DNA of 64,000 nucleotides. Origin: Bordetella parapertussis (GTDB taxonomy: Bacteria > Pseudomonadota > Gammaproteobacteria > Burkholderiales > Burkholderiaceae_D). The DNA is taken from positions 62,001 to 126,000 of the forward strand of contig CAMBFZ010000005.1 of the NCBI GenBank assembly GCA_945866125.1, in the 5' to 3' direction. This document shows positions 56,034 through 64,000 of this stretch, piece by piece. How positions within the stretch are numbered: the first letter of the stretch is position 1; each line of letters begins with the position of its first letter. Position numbers and translations under genes: made by a program. Under the pieces are notes generated by a model that was not told where the DNA came from, did not search any database, and saw only the letters and a list, made by a program, of their open reading frames with translations.

Positions 56034-57550
56034 GTTGTGGGCGTCTGAAGCTTAGCCGCTTTGGCAGCATTGGCGGCTTTTAATACTTCAGAATTTGGCC
56101 GGAATTTACTTAAGAGCTGTACCGCTGCGTCGTGGACTTGTTGATCGCCTTCAGTCAACTCGCCTAAAGAATTTAGCTGATTCCTCAAGTTTAGATGAAA
56201 TTCCGCGGCCACCAAGGATGGTAATTTCGCGTAGTCTGCGGTCTCGGTCAAGGCTATGTTGAACTTCTGATGCTGACTAAATCCTTCAACGTATTCCAGA
56301 AAAGCGTCGGAGCCCTTGCTAGTAGGAACATCGATCATCTTTTTCTCATTTAGTGGTTTATCTTGAAAATCTACTGGTTGTGATGAATTAGAACTGCTGG
56401 AGCTGCGAGGAGAATTTTTAGGTTTGGGCGGAACAGGCGGGTTTATGTTTGTATTATCCGCATTGAAAATAGGTAATTTTTCTGCCGGGGAAAATAGGCC
56501 GAAGAACCAACCCGTAATGGACGAAAAAATAGATTCGAAAAACCCGATCGATGCTTTTTCTTTCGGCGTTTTAATCGAATCTAAGGGCGGATGAGGCTGG
56601 CTTTGTGAAGAATTAGTTTTTGTATTTAGATTGCTTGGATTATCCCCACCAACGTCAGCGTTAGGTTTGCTCTCATTTTTGATCGGCGGTTGTATCGAGG
56701 TATTATTAGTGGCGGGCGTCGTATCTATTGTGCTTTCAAACGGATTCGTTGACGGGGGATTCACCGAACTCAATGTAGCGCTGGGATTTAGGTCTACTTC
56801 GTTTTTAGTCGGTAGAGTAGTCGGCAATGATGACGGTTCAACAACCAAATCACGAACAGAATTATCACCTGTGGAGCGCACGGGTTGCGACGTAGAACTT
56901 GATGCTGCTAATGCGTCATTTTTTTTACGATTACCATTTTCTAGTAGCGCTAGCAAATCCTTTGACCTACTAAGATCTATTTGCTTTTCAATTGGTTCAA
57001 ACACGGTCGTGAGTTCTTCTTGAGTCAAATATCCTTCATTAGCAAGGGTCTGAGCCACCCCCTTAAACATATTAATCGCCCGATTTCTAGTCTTTATTGG
57101 CGGCTCGGACTCTCTTTGTTGTTGTTTTCGGATCTGGTCTTTATTCTTGCTTTTACTATTTGAAAGATAAAATACGACTACATTATTTTTCGTCATACCC
57201 GCACGAATTTCAATTTCTTCATGTTTTTCGGTTTTTGTTGACCCAACCGTATTTTTGGTAGGCTTAACCCCATCAAGATACGAAATCGCTGCCTGCAGAT
57301 TAAAGTCTTCCACCGTCGTCACAAATCCACTATTAGCTGAAGAACCAATCGGCTTACTACTCGATGCGGGGCTCGTCTGGGGAGGTATGTTGAGAGGGGT
57401 TTTTATATTATTCGTGCTACCGGGGTTTGTTTTTTCATCCACACGAATTTTGGCCGAATCGTTCGATTGCTTATCTAAAACAGGTAACACAGTCTTTTTA
57501 TTTTTCGGTTGCGTCGGACTTGTGCTGAATAATTTATTAAACACTTTCAT
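56030..57550 (-). CDS. Unknown 506-aa low-complexity protein
   Basis: I do not recognise this family. Most of the protein is Asn/Ser/Pro/Thr-rich and probably disordered (about 10-80 and 208-335, 365-400). Two more ordered parts stand out: residues 155-205, a helical MFKGVAQTLANEGYLTQEEL region, and the C-terminal 410-500, helical and rich in Leu and Ala. A short hydrophobic patch GWFFGLF lies at 347-353. NPF is at 269-271 and a PPVPPKPK run, matching an SH3-ligand pattern, at 371-378. No Sec signal. TAGGGGG five bases before the ATG supports translation. It is AT-rich compared with tal and the CoA-transferase. Confidence 0.75.
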   Translation of the reverse strand: MKVFNKLFSTSPTQPKNKKTVLPVLDKQSNDSAKIRVDEKTNPGSTNNIKTPLNIPPQTSPASSSKPIGSSANSGFVTTVEDFNLQAAISYLDGVKPTKNTVGSTKTEKHEEIEIRAGMTKNNVVVFYLSNSKSKNKDQIRKQQQRESEPPIKTRNRAINMFKGVAQTLANEGYLTQEELTTVFEPIEKQIDLSRSKDLLALLENGNRKKNDALAASSSTSQPVRSTGDNSVRDLVVEPSSLPTTLPTKNEVDLNPSATLSSVNPPSTNPFESTIDTTPATNNTSIQPPIKNESKPNADVGGDNPSNLNTKTNSSQSQPHPPLDSIKTPKEKASIGFFESIFSSITGWFFGLFSPAEKLPIFNADNTNINPPVPPKPKNSPRSSSSSNSSQPVDFQDKPLNEKKMIDVPTSKGSDAFLEYVEGFSQHQKFNIALTETADYAKLPSLVAAEFHLNLRNQLNSLGELTEGDQQVHDAAVQLLSKFRPNSEVLKAANAAKAAKLQTPTT

Positions 57551-57835
57551 GCATCCCCCTAGTTAAATCTTGCACGCTTCATTCAATACGCCGAAATACT
57601 CCAGCGCCAAAGTGGATGCCACCCCACTCAATAGTTGCGCATCCGACACGCATTTTCAGAAATATCATCGCTAACCGACTGTTCGTAACAGTTGGCGAAC
57701 GAAAGTTGGTCGGCCAGAAGCGGTTTCGTTTGAAAAAATAACGGGAGGAGGATGGCCTGCGTGGTTTGTGATGAACCAGGCAGGTAAAAAAGGGGGTTGA
57801 CGCGAGGAGAATCAGCGTCGGGAGGAAAACGATCG
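57551..57835. other. Intergenic stretch upstream of the 506-aa gene
   Basis: 285 bases with no supported gene. The promoter of the 506-residue protein should lie here on the minus strand. A 76-codon minus-strand open frame (57628-57858) crosses it but has no family resemblance and no ribosome binding site, and it overlaps the small membrane protein gene; it was not accepted. Confidence 0.4.
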
Positions 57836-57934
57836 CTAGCTAAATAGCTTTCCGCCAAAACTTAGATAGCCCGCGAGAAACAACACGATGGCGATCACAA
57901 ATTGTTTGGCAAATTGCTTCCAGTCAAATTTCAT
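57836..57934 (-). CDS. Putative 32-aa single-pass membrane peptide
   Basis: A short frame too small for most gene finders: 32 residues, a basic amphipathic start (MKFDWKQFAKQ) and one hydrophobic helix (FVIAIVLFLAGYLSF, about 12-26), ending GGKLFS. The arrangement is that of a small inner-membrane protein with its N terminus inside. It starts 29 bases after the CoA-transferase stop and could be read from that transcript. No clear ribosome binding site is visible, which lowers confidence. Confidence 0.4.
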   Translation of the reverse strand: MKFDWKQFAKQFVIAIVLFLAGYLSFGGKLFS

Positions 57935-57963
57935 GATGGAGTCTTTTGAAAAGTAAGCCGTTT

Positions 57964-59211
57964 TTACAGCACGCCGGCGGCGCGCAAGGCAGTGATCTCA
58001 TCATCGGTGTAGCCCAGCGACTGCAATACATCGTGACTATGCTCGCCTAACTCTGGCCCCAGCCAGCGGGTGCCACCGGGTGTTTCAGAAAACTTCGGCG
58101 TGACTGCCGGCAGCTTGATCGGCGAACCATCCTTAAACGCATGCTGCTCAAACATGGAGCGCGCCAAAAACTGCGGATCGGTCAACATGTCACGCACCGA
58201 AAATATTTTGGATACCGGTACATCGGCTTTTTGCAAAACACTAAGCGCGCCCGCGATATCTTGCCCACGGCACCAGTTGCCAATGACCGCATCGATCTCG
58301 TCGACCCGTGCAACCCGCCCTGCGTTGTTGGCCAGGGCAGGATCGTCGGCCATATCTTCTCGGCCAATGGCGCGCATGAGCCTTTTGAAAATCGCGTCCC
58401 CATTACCAGCAATGACGATGTTTTCGCCGTCACCGGTGGTGTACGTATTCGAGGGCACGATACCGGGCAGGGCACCACCGGTGCGCTCACGGACCACACC
58501 GGCGTGATCGTATTCCGGTACTAAGGACTCCATCAGATTAAAAACAGATTCGTATAATGCCACATCGACCATCTGCCCCTGCCCTGCCACACAGTCGCTG
58601 CCGGTCTTGCTGTTCCAGCGCCCACCGGTCGCGTCGCGATGACGCAAGGCCATCAAGGCGCCCATGGCACCATGCAATGCCGCGACCGAATCACCGATGG
58701 AGATGCCGATGCGCACCGGTGGCCGATCGGCATGCCCGGAGACATAGCGCATGCCTCCCATGGATTCGCCGATGGCACCAAAGCCCGGCGCGTCGCGCAT
58801 GGGGCCGGTCTGACCGTAGCCGGATAACCGAATCATAATCAAGGCCGGATTGATAGCCTTGAGCTGCTCATAACCAAGCGACCATTTTTCCATCACGCCG
58901 GGACGGTAGTTTTCGATGATGATGTCTGCGTCAAGTGCAAGCTGGCGCGCGATTTCTTGCGCACGCGGGTCTTTCATATTGAGCGTGACGCTTTTTTTAT
59001 TGCGGCTTTGCACTGACCACCATAAAGAATTACCGTCTTTGAGTACCCGCCACTGTCGTATCGGATCGCCCCCTTCAGGCGATTCGATCTTGATGACGTC
59101 CGCCCCAAACTCGGCCAGCATACGCGCGCAAAACGGACCAGCAATCAAAGTGCCGAGCTCAAGGACTTTGATGCCGGCAAGTGGTCCGGGGGAAGTCTGG
59201 CTTTGGTGCAT
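57964..59211 (-). CDS. CaiB/BaiF family CoA-transferase
   Basis: Family III CoA-transferase moving CoA between carboxylic acids; the substrate is not evident. The 415-residue protein has the family start GIKVLELGTLIAGPFCARML, NKKSVTLNMKDPRAQEIARQ, and the region of the catalytic aspartate (QMVDVALYESVFNLMESLVP). The long variable insert (about 190-215) is usual. GGAG precedes the ATG. It lies 11 bases downstream of recR on the same strand, an unrelated functional neighbour. Confidence 0.9.
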   Translation of the reverse strand: MHQSQTSPGPLAGIKVLELGTLIAGPFCARMLAEFGADVIKIESPEGGDPIRQWRVLKDGNSLWWSVQSRNKKSVTLNMKDPRAQEIARQLALDADIIIENYRPGVMEKWSLGYEQLKAINPALIMIRLSGYGQTGPMRDAPGFGAIGESMGGMRYVSGHADRPPVRIGISIGDSVAALHGAMGALMALRHRDATGGRWNSKTGSDCVAGQGQMVDVALYESVFNLMESLVPEYDHAGVVRERTGGALPGIVPSNTYTTGDGENIVIAGNGDAIFKRLMRAIGREDMADDPALANNAGRVARVDEIDAVIGNWCRGQDIAGALSVLQKADVPVSKIFSVRDMLTDPQFLARSMFEQHAFKDGSPIKLPAVTPKFSETPGGTRWLGPELGEHSHDVLQSLGYTDDEITALRAAGVL

Positions 59212-59222
59212 GGCGAACTCCG

Positions 59223-59819
59223 TCAGGTGGTGCGCCGGTCGAGCATCGCGCGTGCGATGGTGCCGGCATCAACATACTCAAGCTCGCCACCGACAGGTAC
59301 ACCACGCGCCAGACGGCTGACTTTAAGTCCGCGCGCCTTTAAGGTTTCGCTAATGTAGTGGGCGGTGGCTTCGCCTTCGTTGGTAAAGTTGGTTGCCAGG
59401 ACGACTTCGGTGACGATGCCGTCAGTGGCGCGCGCAATCAATTTATCAAGATGGATGTCTTTGGGGCCGATCCCGTCAAGCGGCGAGAGCCTGCCCATCA
59501 AAACAAAATACAAACCTTTGTAGGTGAGCGTCTGCTCGATCATTAATTGATCGGCTGGCGTTTCCACCACACACAACAAATTTGCCTCGCGGGCGACATC
59601 GAGACAGGTTTCGCAGGTCTCATTTTCGGTAAAGGTATTGCAGCGCGCGCAGTGATGAATTTTTTCCACCGCCTGCGAAAGCGCCTGACCGAGCAGCGCG
59701 GCGCCCTCCCGATCATGTTGCATCAGGTGATACGCCATGCGCTGCGCCGACTTGGGGCCGATGCCGGGCAAGCGGCGCAAGGCTTCGGTAAGGAAATCTA
59801 AGGTAGAAGGGGTTTTCAC
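59223..59819 (-). CDS. recR: Recombination protein RecR
   Basis: Acts with RecF and RecO to load RecA at gaps. The 198-residue protein has the N-terminal helix-hairpin-helix LRRLPGIGPKSAQRMAYHL, a zinc finger with Cys57, Cys60, Cys69 and Cys72, and a TOPRIM domain (about 80-175). The start codon is GTG at 59819. It follows ybaB, and dnaX-ybaB-recR is a widely conserved cluster. Confidence 0.97.
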   Translation of the reverse strand: MKTPSTLDFLTEALRRLPGIGPKSAQRMAYHLMQHDREGAALLGQALSQAVEKIHHCARCNTFTENETCETCLDVAREANLLCVVETPADQLMIEQTLTYKGLYFVLMGRLSPLDGIGPKDIHLDKLIARATDGIVTEVVLATNFTNEGEATAHYISETLKARGLKVSRLARGVPVGGELEYVDAGTIARAMLDRRTT

Positions 59820-59844
59820 ACGAAAGAGCTTGAATGCGCCTACA

Positions 59845-60171
59845 TCAGAATGGCAGTTTGAAGCCCGGCGGCAAAGGCATGCCTGCGGTCATGCCGGACA
59901 TTTTTTCGGCTGAGGTGGCTTCGGCTTTGCGGACGGCGTCGTTGAATGCCGCCGCAACCAAGTCTTCGAGCATGTCTTTGTCGTCACCCAACAAGGACGG
60001 ATCGATAGTGACGCGCTTGACATCGTTTTTACAGGTCATGAGCACCTTGACCATGCCGGCACCTGACTGACCTTCGACTTCGATGGTGGCGAGTTGGTCC
60101 TGCATTTTTTTCATGTTGTCTTGCATGGCTTGGGCTTGCTTCATCAGCCCGGCGAGTTGACCCTTCATCAT
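59845..60171 (-). CDS. ybaB: YbaB/EbfC family nucleoid-associated protein
   Basis: Small DNA-binding dimer, 108 residues. Typical features are the Met/Gln-rich first helix GLMKQAQAMQDNMKKMQDQL and the Gly-rich strand VEGQSGAGMVKVLMTCKND. AGGAG precedes the first of two adjacent ATG codons. It lies between dnaX and recR, 23 and 25 bases from each. Confidence 0.96.
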   Translation of the reverse strand: MMKGQLAGLMKQAQAMQDNMKKMQDQLATIEVEGQSGAGMVKVLMTCKNDVKRVTIDPSLLGDDKDMLEDLVAAAFNDAVRKAEATSAEKMSGMTAGMPLPPGFKLPF

Positions 60172-60194
60172 GGTGCATTCTCCTGATTAAATAA

Positions 60195-61988
60195 TTAGAC
60201 TGGCCTGATCGAACCCGGCACGATGGTCGCGCCGAATTCCCGCATCAGAGTTTGTACGAATGGGTCGGTTTGCATGGTCAGCTCGGCAGCGTGCTGGCGC
60301 TCGGCCTGATCCGCTTGCAAGGCCGCAAAGGCGGTATGACTGACCGCGCCAATCTCGGTCGCGAGACGAATGGTTTTACCAAAGTGTTCAGACAAGGCCG
60401 CGCTGAGTTTGTCGGCGCTGCCGGCCGAGAGTAAGGTCTCAATCGGCAACCGCAAGCGCATGACAACAACCGCGCCGTCGAGGTCACAGCCTGTTAATTC
60501 ACTCTGTATAGCAAGCTGGTGCGCCACGCCGCGAACAGGCAGCGTTGTTACCAATACCGGCCAGTTACCATCCCAACCCGGCAATGCAGCACTGGGCTGC
60601 ATGACGGCCGCAGTGGCCGCCACGGGCTCTGGTGTCGTAACCGGCTCTGGTTCTTTGTTGGCTGATACAGCTGGACTGGCATCGCTTGAACCCGAGTTAA
60701 CAGGTGGCGACACCTCTTCCCACGCGGGGGACTTGGCCGATGCGGCCGGTGCTTTCGCACTGCGTGCCGCTGCCAACGGTGGCGCAGCGACTTTTGTCAC
60801 CGTCTTGGCAATCGGCGCGGCCACGCTGGCCGGCATGCTCTTGGCCGCGGCGCGCGGCGTGGACTCGGGCGCGCCAGTGCCTGCCGACCAGAGCGGTGTA
60901 AAAGCCAGCATGCGTAAGAGCGTCATGGTGAAGCCGGCATATTCATCCGGCGCGAGGCCAAGCTCATGACGACCATGCGTCACGATCTGGTAAAAGAGTT
61001 GAATATCTTCGGCACTAAATACGGTGGCCAGTCGCAGCACATCGGCACGTTCCGGTAAATCTTCGGCAATCGCAGCGGGCACCGTTTGCGCAATCGCGAT
61101 GCGGTTGAGTAAGGTGCCCAAATCCTGCAATGCGGCGTGGTACGACAAACTGCGCACGGCCATGTCATCAGCCACCGATAACAAAGCTGCTCCGTCTTGC
61201 GCGGCGAGTGCATCGAGCAGACTGGTCAAATAAGACTGGTCGAGCGCACCAAGCATGCCTTGCACCGCATCAAGCGTGACCTTCCCAGCGGCATAGGCAA
61301 TCGCCTGATCAGTCAGCGAAAGCGCATCGCGCATTGAGCCCTGTGCACCTTGTGCGAGCAGACGCAGCGCGGGTGTCTCAAAACTGATCTGCTCTTGCCC
61401 AAGTATGTTGTCAAGATGACTGACGATGTGGCTGGGCGCCATTTGTTTTAAATTAAATTGTAGGCAGCGCGACAGCACAGTTACCGGAATTTTTTGCGGG
61501 TCGGTTGTGGCCAGAATAAATTTCACATGCGCCGGCGGCTCTTCGAGTGTCTTGAGCATGGAATTAAATGCATGGCTGGTGAGCATGTGCACCTCATCGA
61601 TCATGTAGACCTTGAAGCGCGCATTCGACGGCGCGTAGACCGCTTGCTCAAGCAACTGTGCCATCTCGTCGACGCCGCGATTAGAAGCTGCGTCCATTTC
61701 AATATAGTCAACAAAGCGCCCCGCATCGATCGCTGTGCAGGCATCGCAGACGCCGCACGGATGCGCGGTGATATCGCCGCTGCCATCCGCACCCTGACAA
61801 TTGAGCGCCTTGGCCAGAATACGTGAAAGGGTGGTCTTGCCAACGCCGCGGGTGCCGGTAAACAAATACGCATGGTGCAAGCGCTTTTGTTCGAGCGCAT
61901 GCGTCAACGCGCGCACGACGTGCTCCTGACCGACTAGCGTGTCAAAATTTTTCGGGCGATATTTGCGGGCAAGAACCTGATAAGACAT
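60195..61988 (-). CDS. dnaX: DNA polymerase III subunits tau/gamma
   Basis: Clamp-loader ATPase and organiser of the replisome. The 597-residue protein starts MSYQVLARKYRPKNFDTLVG, with Walker A GTRGVGKT at 45-52, zinc ligands Cys64, 78, 81 and 84, and the sensor DEVHML. An Ala/Pro-rich linker (about 370-475) leads to the tau-specific C terminus. An in-frame ATG ten codons upstream is rejected because the family begins at MSYQ. I saw no A-rich slippery heptamer in the second half, so frameshift production of gamma is not indicated. Confidence 0.95.
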   Translation of the reverse strand: MSYQVLARKYRPKNFDTLVGQEHVVRALTHALEQKRLHHAYLFTGTRGVGKTTLSRILAKALNCQGADGSGDITAHPCGVCDACTAIDAGRFVDYIEMDAASNRGVDEMAQLLEQAVYAPSNARFKVYMIDEVHMLTSHAFNSMLKTLEEPPAHVKFILATTDPQKIPVTVLSRCLQFNLKQMAPSHIVSHLDNILGQEQISFETPALRLLAQGAQGSMRDALSLTDQAIAYAAGKVTLDAVQGMLGALDQSYLTSLLDALAAQDGAALLSVADDMAVRSLSYHAALQDLGTLLNRIAIAQTVPAAIAEDLPERADVLRLATVFSAEDIQLFYQIVTHGRHELGLAPDEYAGFTMTLLRMLAFTPLWSAGTGAPESTPRAAAKSMPASVAAPIAKTVTKVAAPPLAAARSAKAPAASAKSPAWEEVSPPVNSGSSDASPAVSANKEPEPVTTPEPVAATAAVMQPSAALPGWDGNWPVLVTTLPVRGVAHQLAIQSELTGCDLDGAVVVMRLRLPIETLLSAGSADKLSAALSEHFGKTIRLATEIGAVSHTAFAALQADQAERQHAAELTMQTDPFVQTLMREFGATIVPGSIRPV

Positions 61989-62119
61989 GGTCGACGGGAG
62001 TTGGAACGAGAAGTGCATTTTACCTGAGGCGCTGCCCTCCCCGAGCCTGACTCAGATTAGGCTGAGGTGGTGCGCAGGTCTGCGTGTGGTGTTGCGGCCG
62101 AAACGCTGAGAAAATAAAA

Positions 62120-62217
62120 GAGGCGAGCCTTGTCTACGGCACTTATGGGAGTTGGCTGTGGCTGCTTCGTTCCCGACCTGACCAGATTGACCAAACCACA
62201 ATGCGTAGGGGCCCGCC
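62120..62217 (-). ncRNA. ffs: Signal recognition particle RNA (4.5S, small bacterial type)
   Basis: The minus strand contains GGTCAGGTCGGGAACGAAGC followed by AGCC, matching the conserved apical domain of bacterial 4.5S RNA bound by Ffh. The ends GGCGGGCC and GGCTCGCC pair over 8 bp (one G-T), closing a hairpin of about 98 bases. TTTTATTTT follows as terminator. A TAAAAT box at 62230-62225 sits at -10 relative to the predicted 5' end. It lies between ubiD and dnaX. Confidence 0.92.
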
Positions 62218-62280
62218 GGGTGCGATTTTATCAGCAATCGCATCCATCAGAGCACGCGATTGCGGACAATATCGCCGACA

Positions 62281-63804
62281 TCAAAGCCCCAGCTCTTGCC
62301 AGATCTGATCAACCCGCGCTTTGACGTCGGCATCCATCGTGATGGTGCGCCCCCACTCGCGACTGGTCTCGCCGGGCCATTTATTCGTGGCATCGATGCC
62401 CATCTTGCTGCCCAAGCCGCTCACCGGCGAGGCAAAATCCAGATAATCAATCGGCGTTTGCTCAACCAGGGTGGTGTCACGCACCGGATCAACCCGGGTC
62501 GTAATCGCCCAGATCACTTCTTTCCAATCGCGTATGTTGACGTCCTCATCAACGACGACGATAAATTTGGTGTACATGAACTGACGCAAAAAACTCCAGA
62601 CCCCAAACATGACCCGCTTGGCATGACCAGGATAAGATTTTTTCATCTGGACGACCGCCATCCGGTAGCTACAGCCCTCGGGCGGCAAATAGAAATCGGT
62701 AATTTCCGAAAACTGCTTTTGCAGCAGCGGCACAAAAACCTCATTAAGCGCCACGCCGAGTACCGCTGGCTCATCGGGTGGCTTGCCGGTGTAAGTTGAG
62801 TGATAAATTGGATCACGCCGCATCGTAATGCGGTCCACAGTAAAGACTGGAAACCAATCCTGCTCATTGTAATAACCGGTATGGTCGCCAAACGGTCCTT
62901 CAAGCGCCATCTCATAGCCAGTATCAGGACGATTCGGCGCACCGGCCGGCACGGCGGCCAGCGTACTTGGGTCTTGCGGGTAAATATGCCCTTCGAGCAC
63001 GATCTCAGCCGAGGCTGGCACCCGCAGTTCACTGCCGATGGCTTTAACTAGCTCGGTCCGACTGCCGCGCAGCAGGCCGGCAAACTGATACTCAGAGAGA
63101 CTGTCGGGGACCGGCGTGACCGCGCCTAATATCGTGGCCGGGTCAGCGCCAAGCGCCACCGCAACCGGATAGGGCTGACCGGGATTAGTCAGGCAATGCT
63201 CACGAAAATCCAGCGCACCACCGCGATGGGCCAGCCAGCGCATGATGAGTTTGTTACGACCGGCGACTTGCTGGCGGTAGATACCCAGGTTCTGGCGTTT
63301 TTTATGCGGGCCTTTGGTAATCACTAAACCCCAAGTCAGCAGCGGTGCGATATCACCAGGCCAGCAATGCTGGATCGGCAAACGTGCTAGATCGACGTCC
63401 TTGCCCTCCCAGACAATATCCTGACAGGGCGCCGAACGCAGCTCGCGCGGCGCCATGTCCCACACCGACTTGACGAGCGCCCCTAAACCGAGCACATCTT
63501 TAAAACCCTTCGGTGGCTCCGGCTCTTTGAGCATGGCCAGCAGCTGGCCAATCTTGCGCAATTCGCTCACGCTTTGCGCGCCCATTCCCAAGGCGACCCG
63601 ATGCGGCGTACCAAACAAGTTACCCAACACGGGCATGCTGTGTCCGGTCGGCTTGGTAAAGAGCAGGGCTGGCCCGCCCGCGCGCAAGGTGCGGTCGCAC
63701 AGCTCAGTCATTTCCAAATGCGGGGAAACAGGGAGGGAGACTTCTTTCAATTCGCCAGATTGTTTTAATTTGGCAATAAAATCCCGCAAATCGGCATATT
63801 TCAT
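62281..63804 (-). CDS. ubiD: UbiD family 3-octaprenyl-4-hydroxybenzoate decarboxylase
   Basis: Prenylated-FMN-dependent decarboxylase of ubiquinone synthesis, working with UbiX. The 507-residue protein starts MKYADLRDFIAKLKQSGELK and has the UbiD motifs NLGIYRQQVAGRNKLIMRWL, GSELRVPASAEIVLEGHI and the late VVVDEDVNIRDWKEVIWAIT. An ATG nine codons upstream is rejected on family N terminus. It is upstream of ffs on the same strand. Confidence 0.95.
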   Translation of the reverse strand: MKYADLRDFIAKLKQSGELKEVSLPVSPHLEMTELCDRTLRAGGPALLFTKPTGHSMPVLGNLFGTPHRVALGMGAQSVSELRKIGQLLAMLKEPEPPKGFKDVLGLGALVKSVWDMAPRELRSAPCQDIVWEGKDVDLARLPIQHCWPGDIAPLLTWGLVITKGPHKKRQNLGIYRQQVAGRNKLIMRWLAHRGGALDFREHCLTNPGQPYPVAVALGADPATILGAVTPVPDSLSEYQFAGLLRGSRTELVKAIGSELRVPASAEIVLEGHIYPQDPSTLAAVPAGAPNRPDTGYEMALEGPFGDHTGYYNEQDWFPVFTVDRITMRRDPIYHSTYTGKPPDEPAVLGVALNEVFVPLLQKQFSEITDFYLPPEGCSYRMAVVQMKKSYPGHAKRVMFGVWSFLRQFMYTKFIVVVDEDVNIRDWKEVIWAITTRVDPVRDTTLVEQTPIDYLDFASPVSGLGSKMGIDATNKWPGETSREWGRTITMDADVKARVDQIWQELGL

Positions 63805-64000
63805 GGTTGATTGATTTTTTTCAAAGTGCAAGGTTGAGTCTTAAATAACGATGACAACTTGCTGATTTTACTGAAAATTGCTGCAGTGCAGCTTAATTTC
63901 CATACCGAAAAGTTATAGAAACAAAATTTCCTAGTATTGACTTGATATAAACACCCCCCTACAATCCGCTCAACTCTTTAAAGGCGACCGACCAAACAAG
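63805..64000 (+). promoter_or_regulatory. Intergenic end of window with sigma70 promoter
   Basis: No gene begins before the window ends. TTGACT at 63937-63942 and TACAAT at 63960-63965 are separated by exactly 17 bases, a good sigma70 promoter pointing to a plus-strand gene beyond base 64000. The rest is AT-rich spacer upstream of ubiD. Confidence 0.6.

Noticed and set aside
57628..57858. 76-codon minus-strand open frame between the 506-aa gene and the CoA-transferase
   Set aside because: No ribosome binding site or recognisable features, and it conflicts in frame with the more plausible small membrane peptide.
1..64000. CRISPR arrays, insertion sequences, prophage genes or rRNA operons
   Set aside because: No direct repeat-spacer pattern, transposase, integrase, phage structural gene or rRNA sequence was recognised.

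Overview
The window looks like a chromosomal segment of a betaproteobacterium, most likely an Oxalobacteraceae-type Burkholderiales. This rests on how the proteins read (MinD/MinE, DnaQ-RnhA-methyltransferase-GloB, YejABEF, HexR-controlled Entner-Doudoroff genes, ffs-dnaX-ybaB-recR, UbiD), on moderate GC in the housekeeping genes, and on the gene order. No replication origin, phage, insertion sequence or CRISPR array was seen.

Layout. 1-8.9 kb: the end of minD, then minE, a DUF429 protein, acetoacetyl-CoA synthetase, a phosphoribosyltransferase coupled to a BON/SRPBCC membrane protein, a secreted His-Me finger nuclease, a small unknown protein and a YgiQ radical SAM enzyme. 9.1-13.3 kb: an AT-rich block of three tandem paralogous lipoproteins ending at a tRNA-Val(CAC) gene. 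13.6-18 kb: dnaQ, rnhA, a methyltransferase, gloB and mltD. 18-23.5 kb: a complete YejABEF-type peptide importer facing fabI. 24.4-27.4 kb: rhlE and selD. 27.4-33.5 kb: a translationally coupled AttEFGH-like ABC exporter with a CrtC/AttH-like protein, then an MsbA-like exporter.

33.5-35.1 kb holds an unexpected pair: a TPR protein resembling the LcrH/SycD chaperones of type III secretion, and a 386-residue protein of unknown family encoded just upstream. No secretion apparatus genes are in the window. 35.3-46.6 kb returns to core metabolism: thyA, folA, an Orn/Lys/Arg decarboxylase, dcd, hrpA, argA, yggX, an orphan gene and rpiA. 46.7-56 kb is a LuxR-type regulator and then a sugar catabolism cluster. 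There edd-eda runs one way and pgi-zwf-hexR (then tal) the other, across an intergenic region with two HexR-like palindromes. 56-57.9 kb holds a 506-residue low-complexity orphan protein and a tiny membrane protein. 58-64 kb ends with a CoA-transferase, recR, ybaB, dnaX, the SRP RNA and ubiD.

The unusual content is in four pockets between conserved genes: the lipoprotein trio, the chaperone/partner pair, the 140-residue orphan at 45.5 kb and the 506-residue orphan at 56 kb. The chaperone-like gene, and eukaryote-like short motifs (DPF, NPF, PPVPPKP) in two of the orphans, suggest secreted effector candidates for a type III system encoded elsewhere. That idea is inference only.
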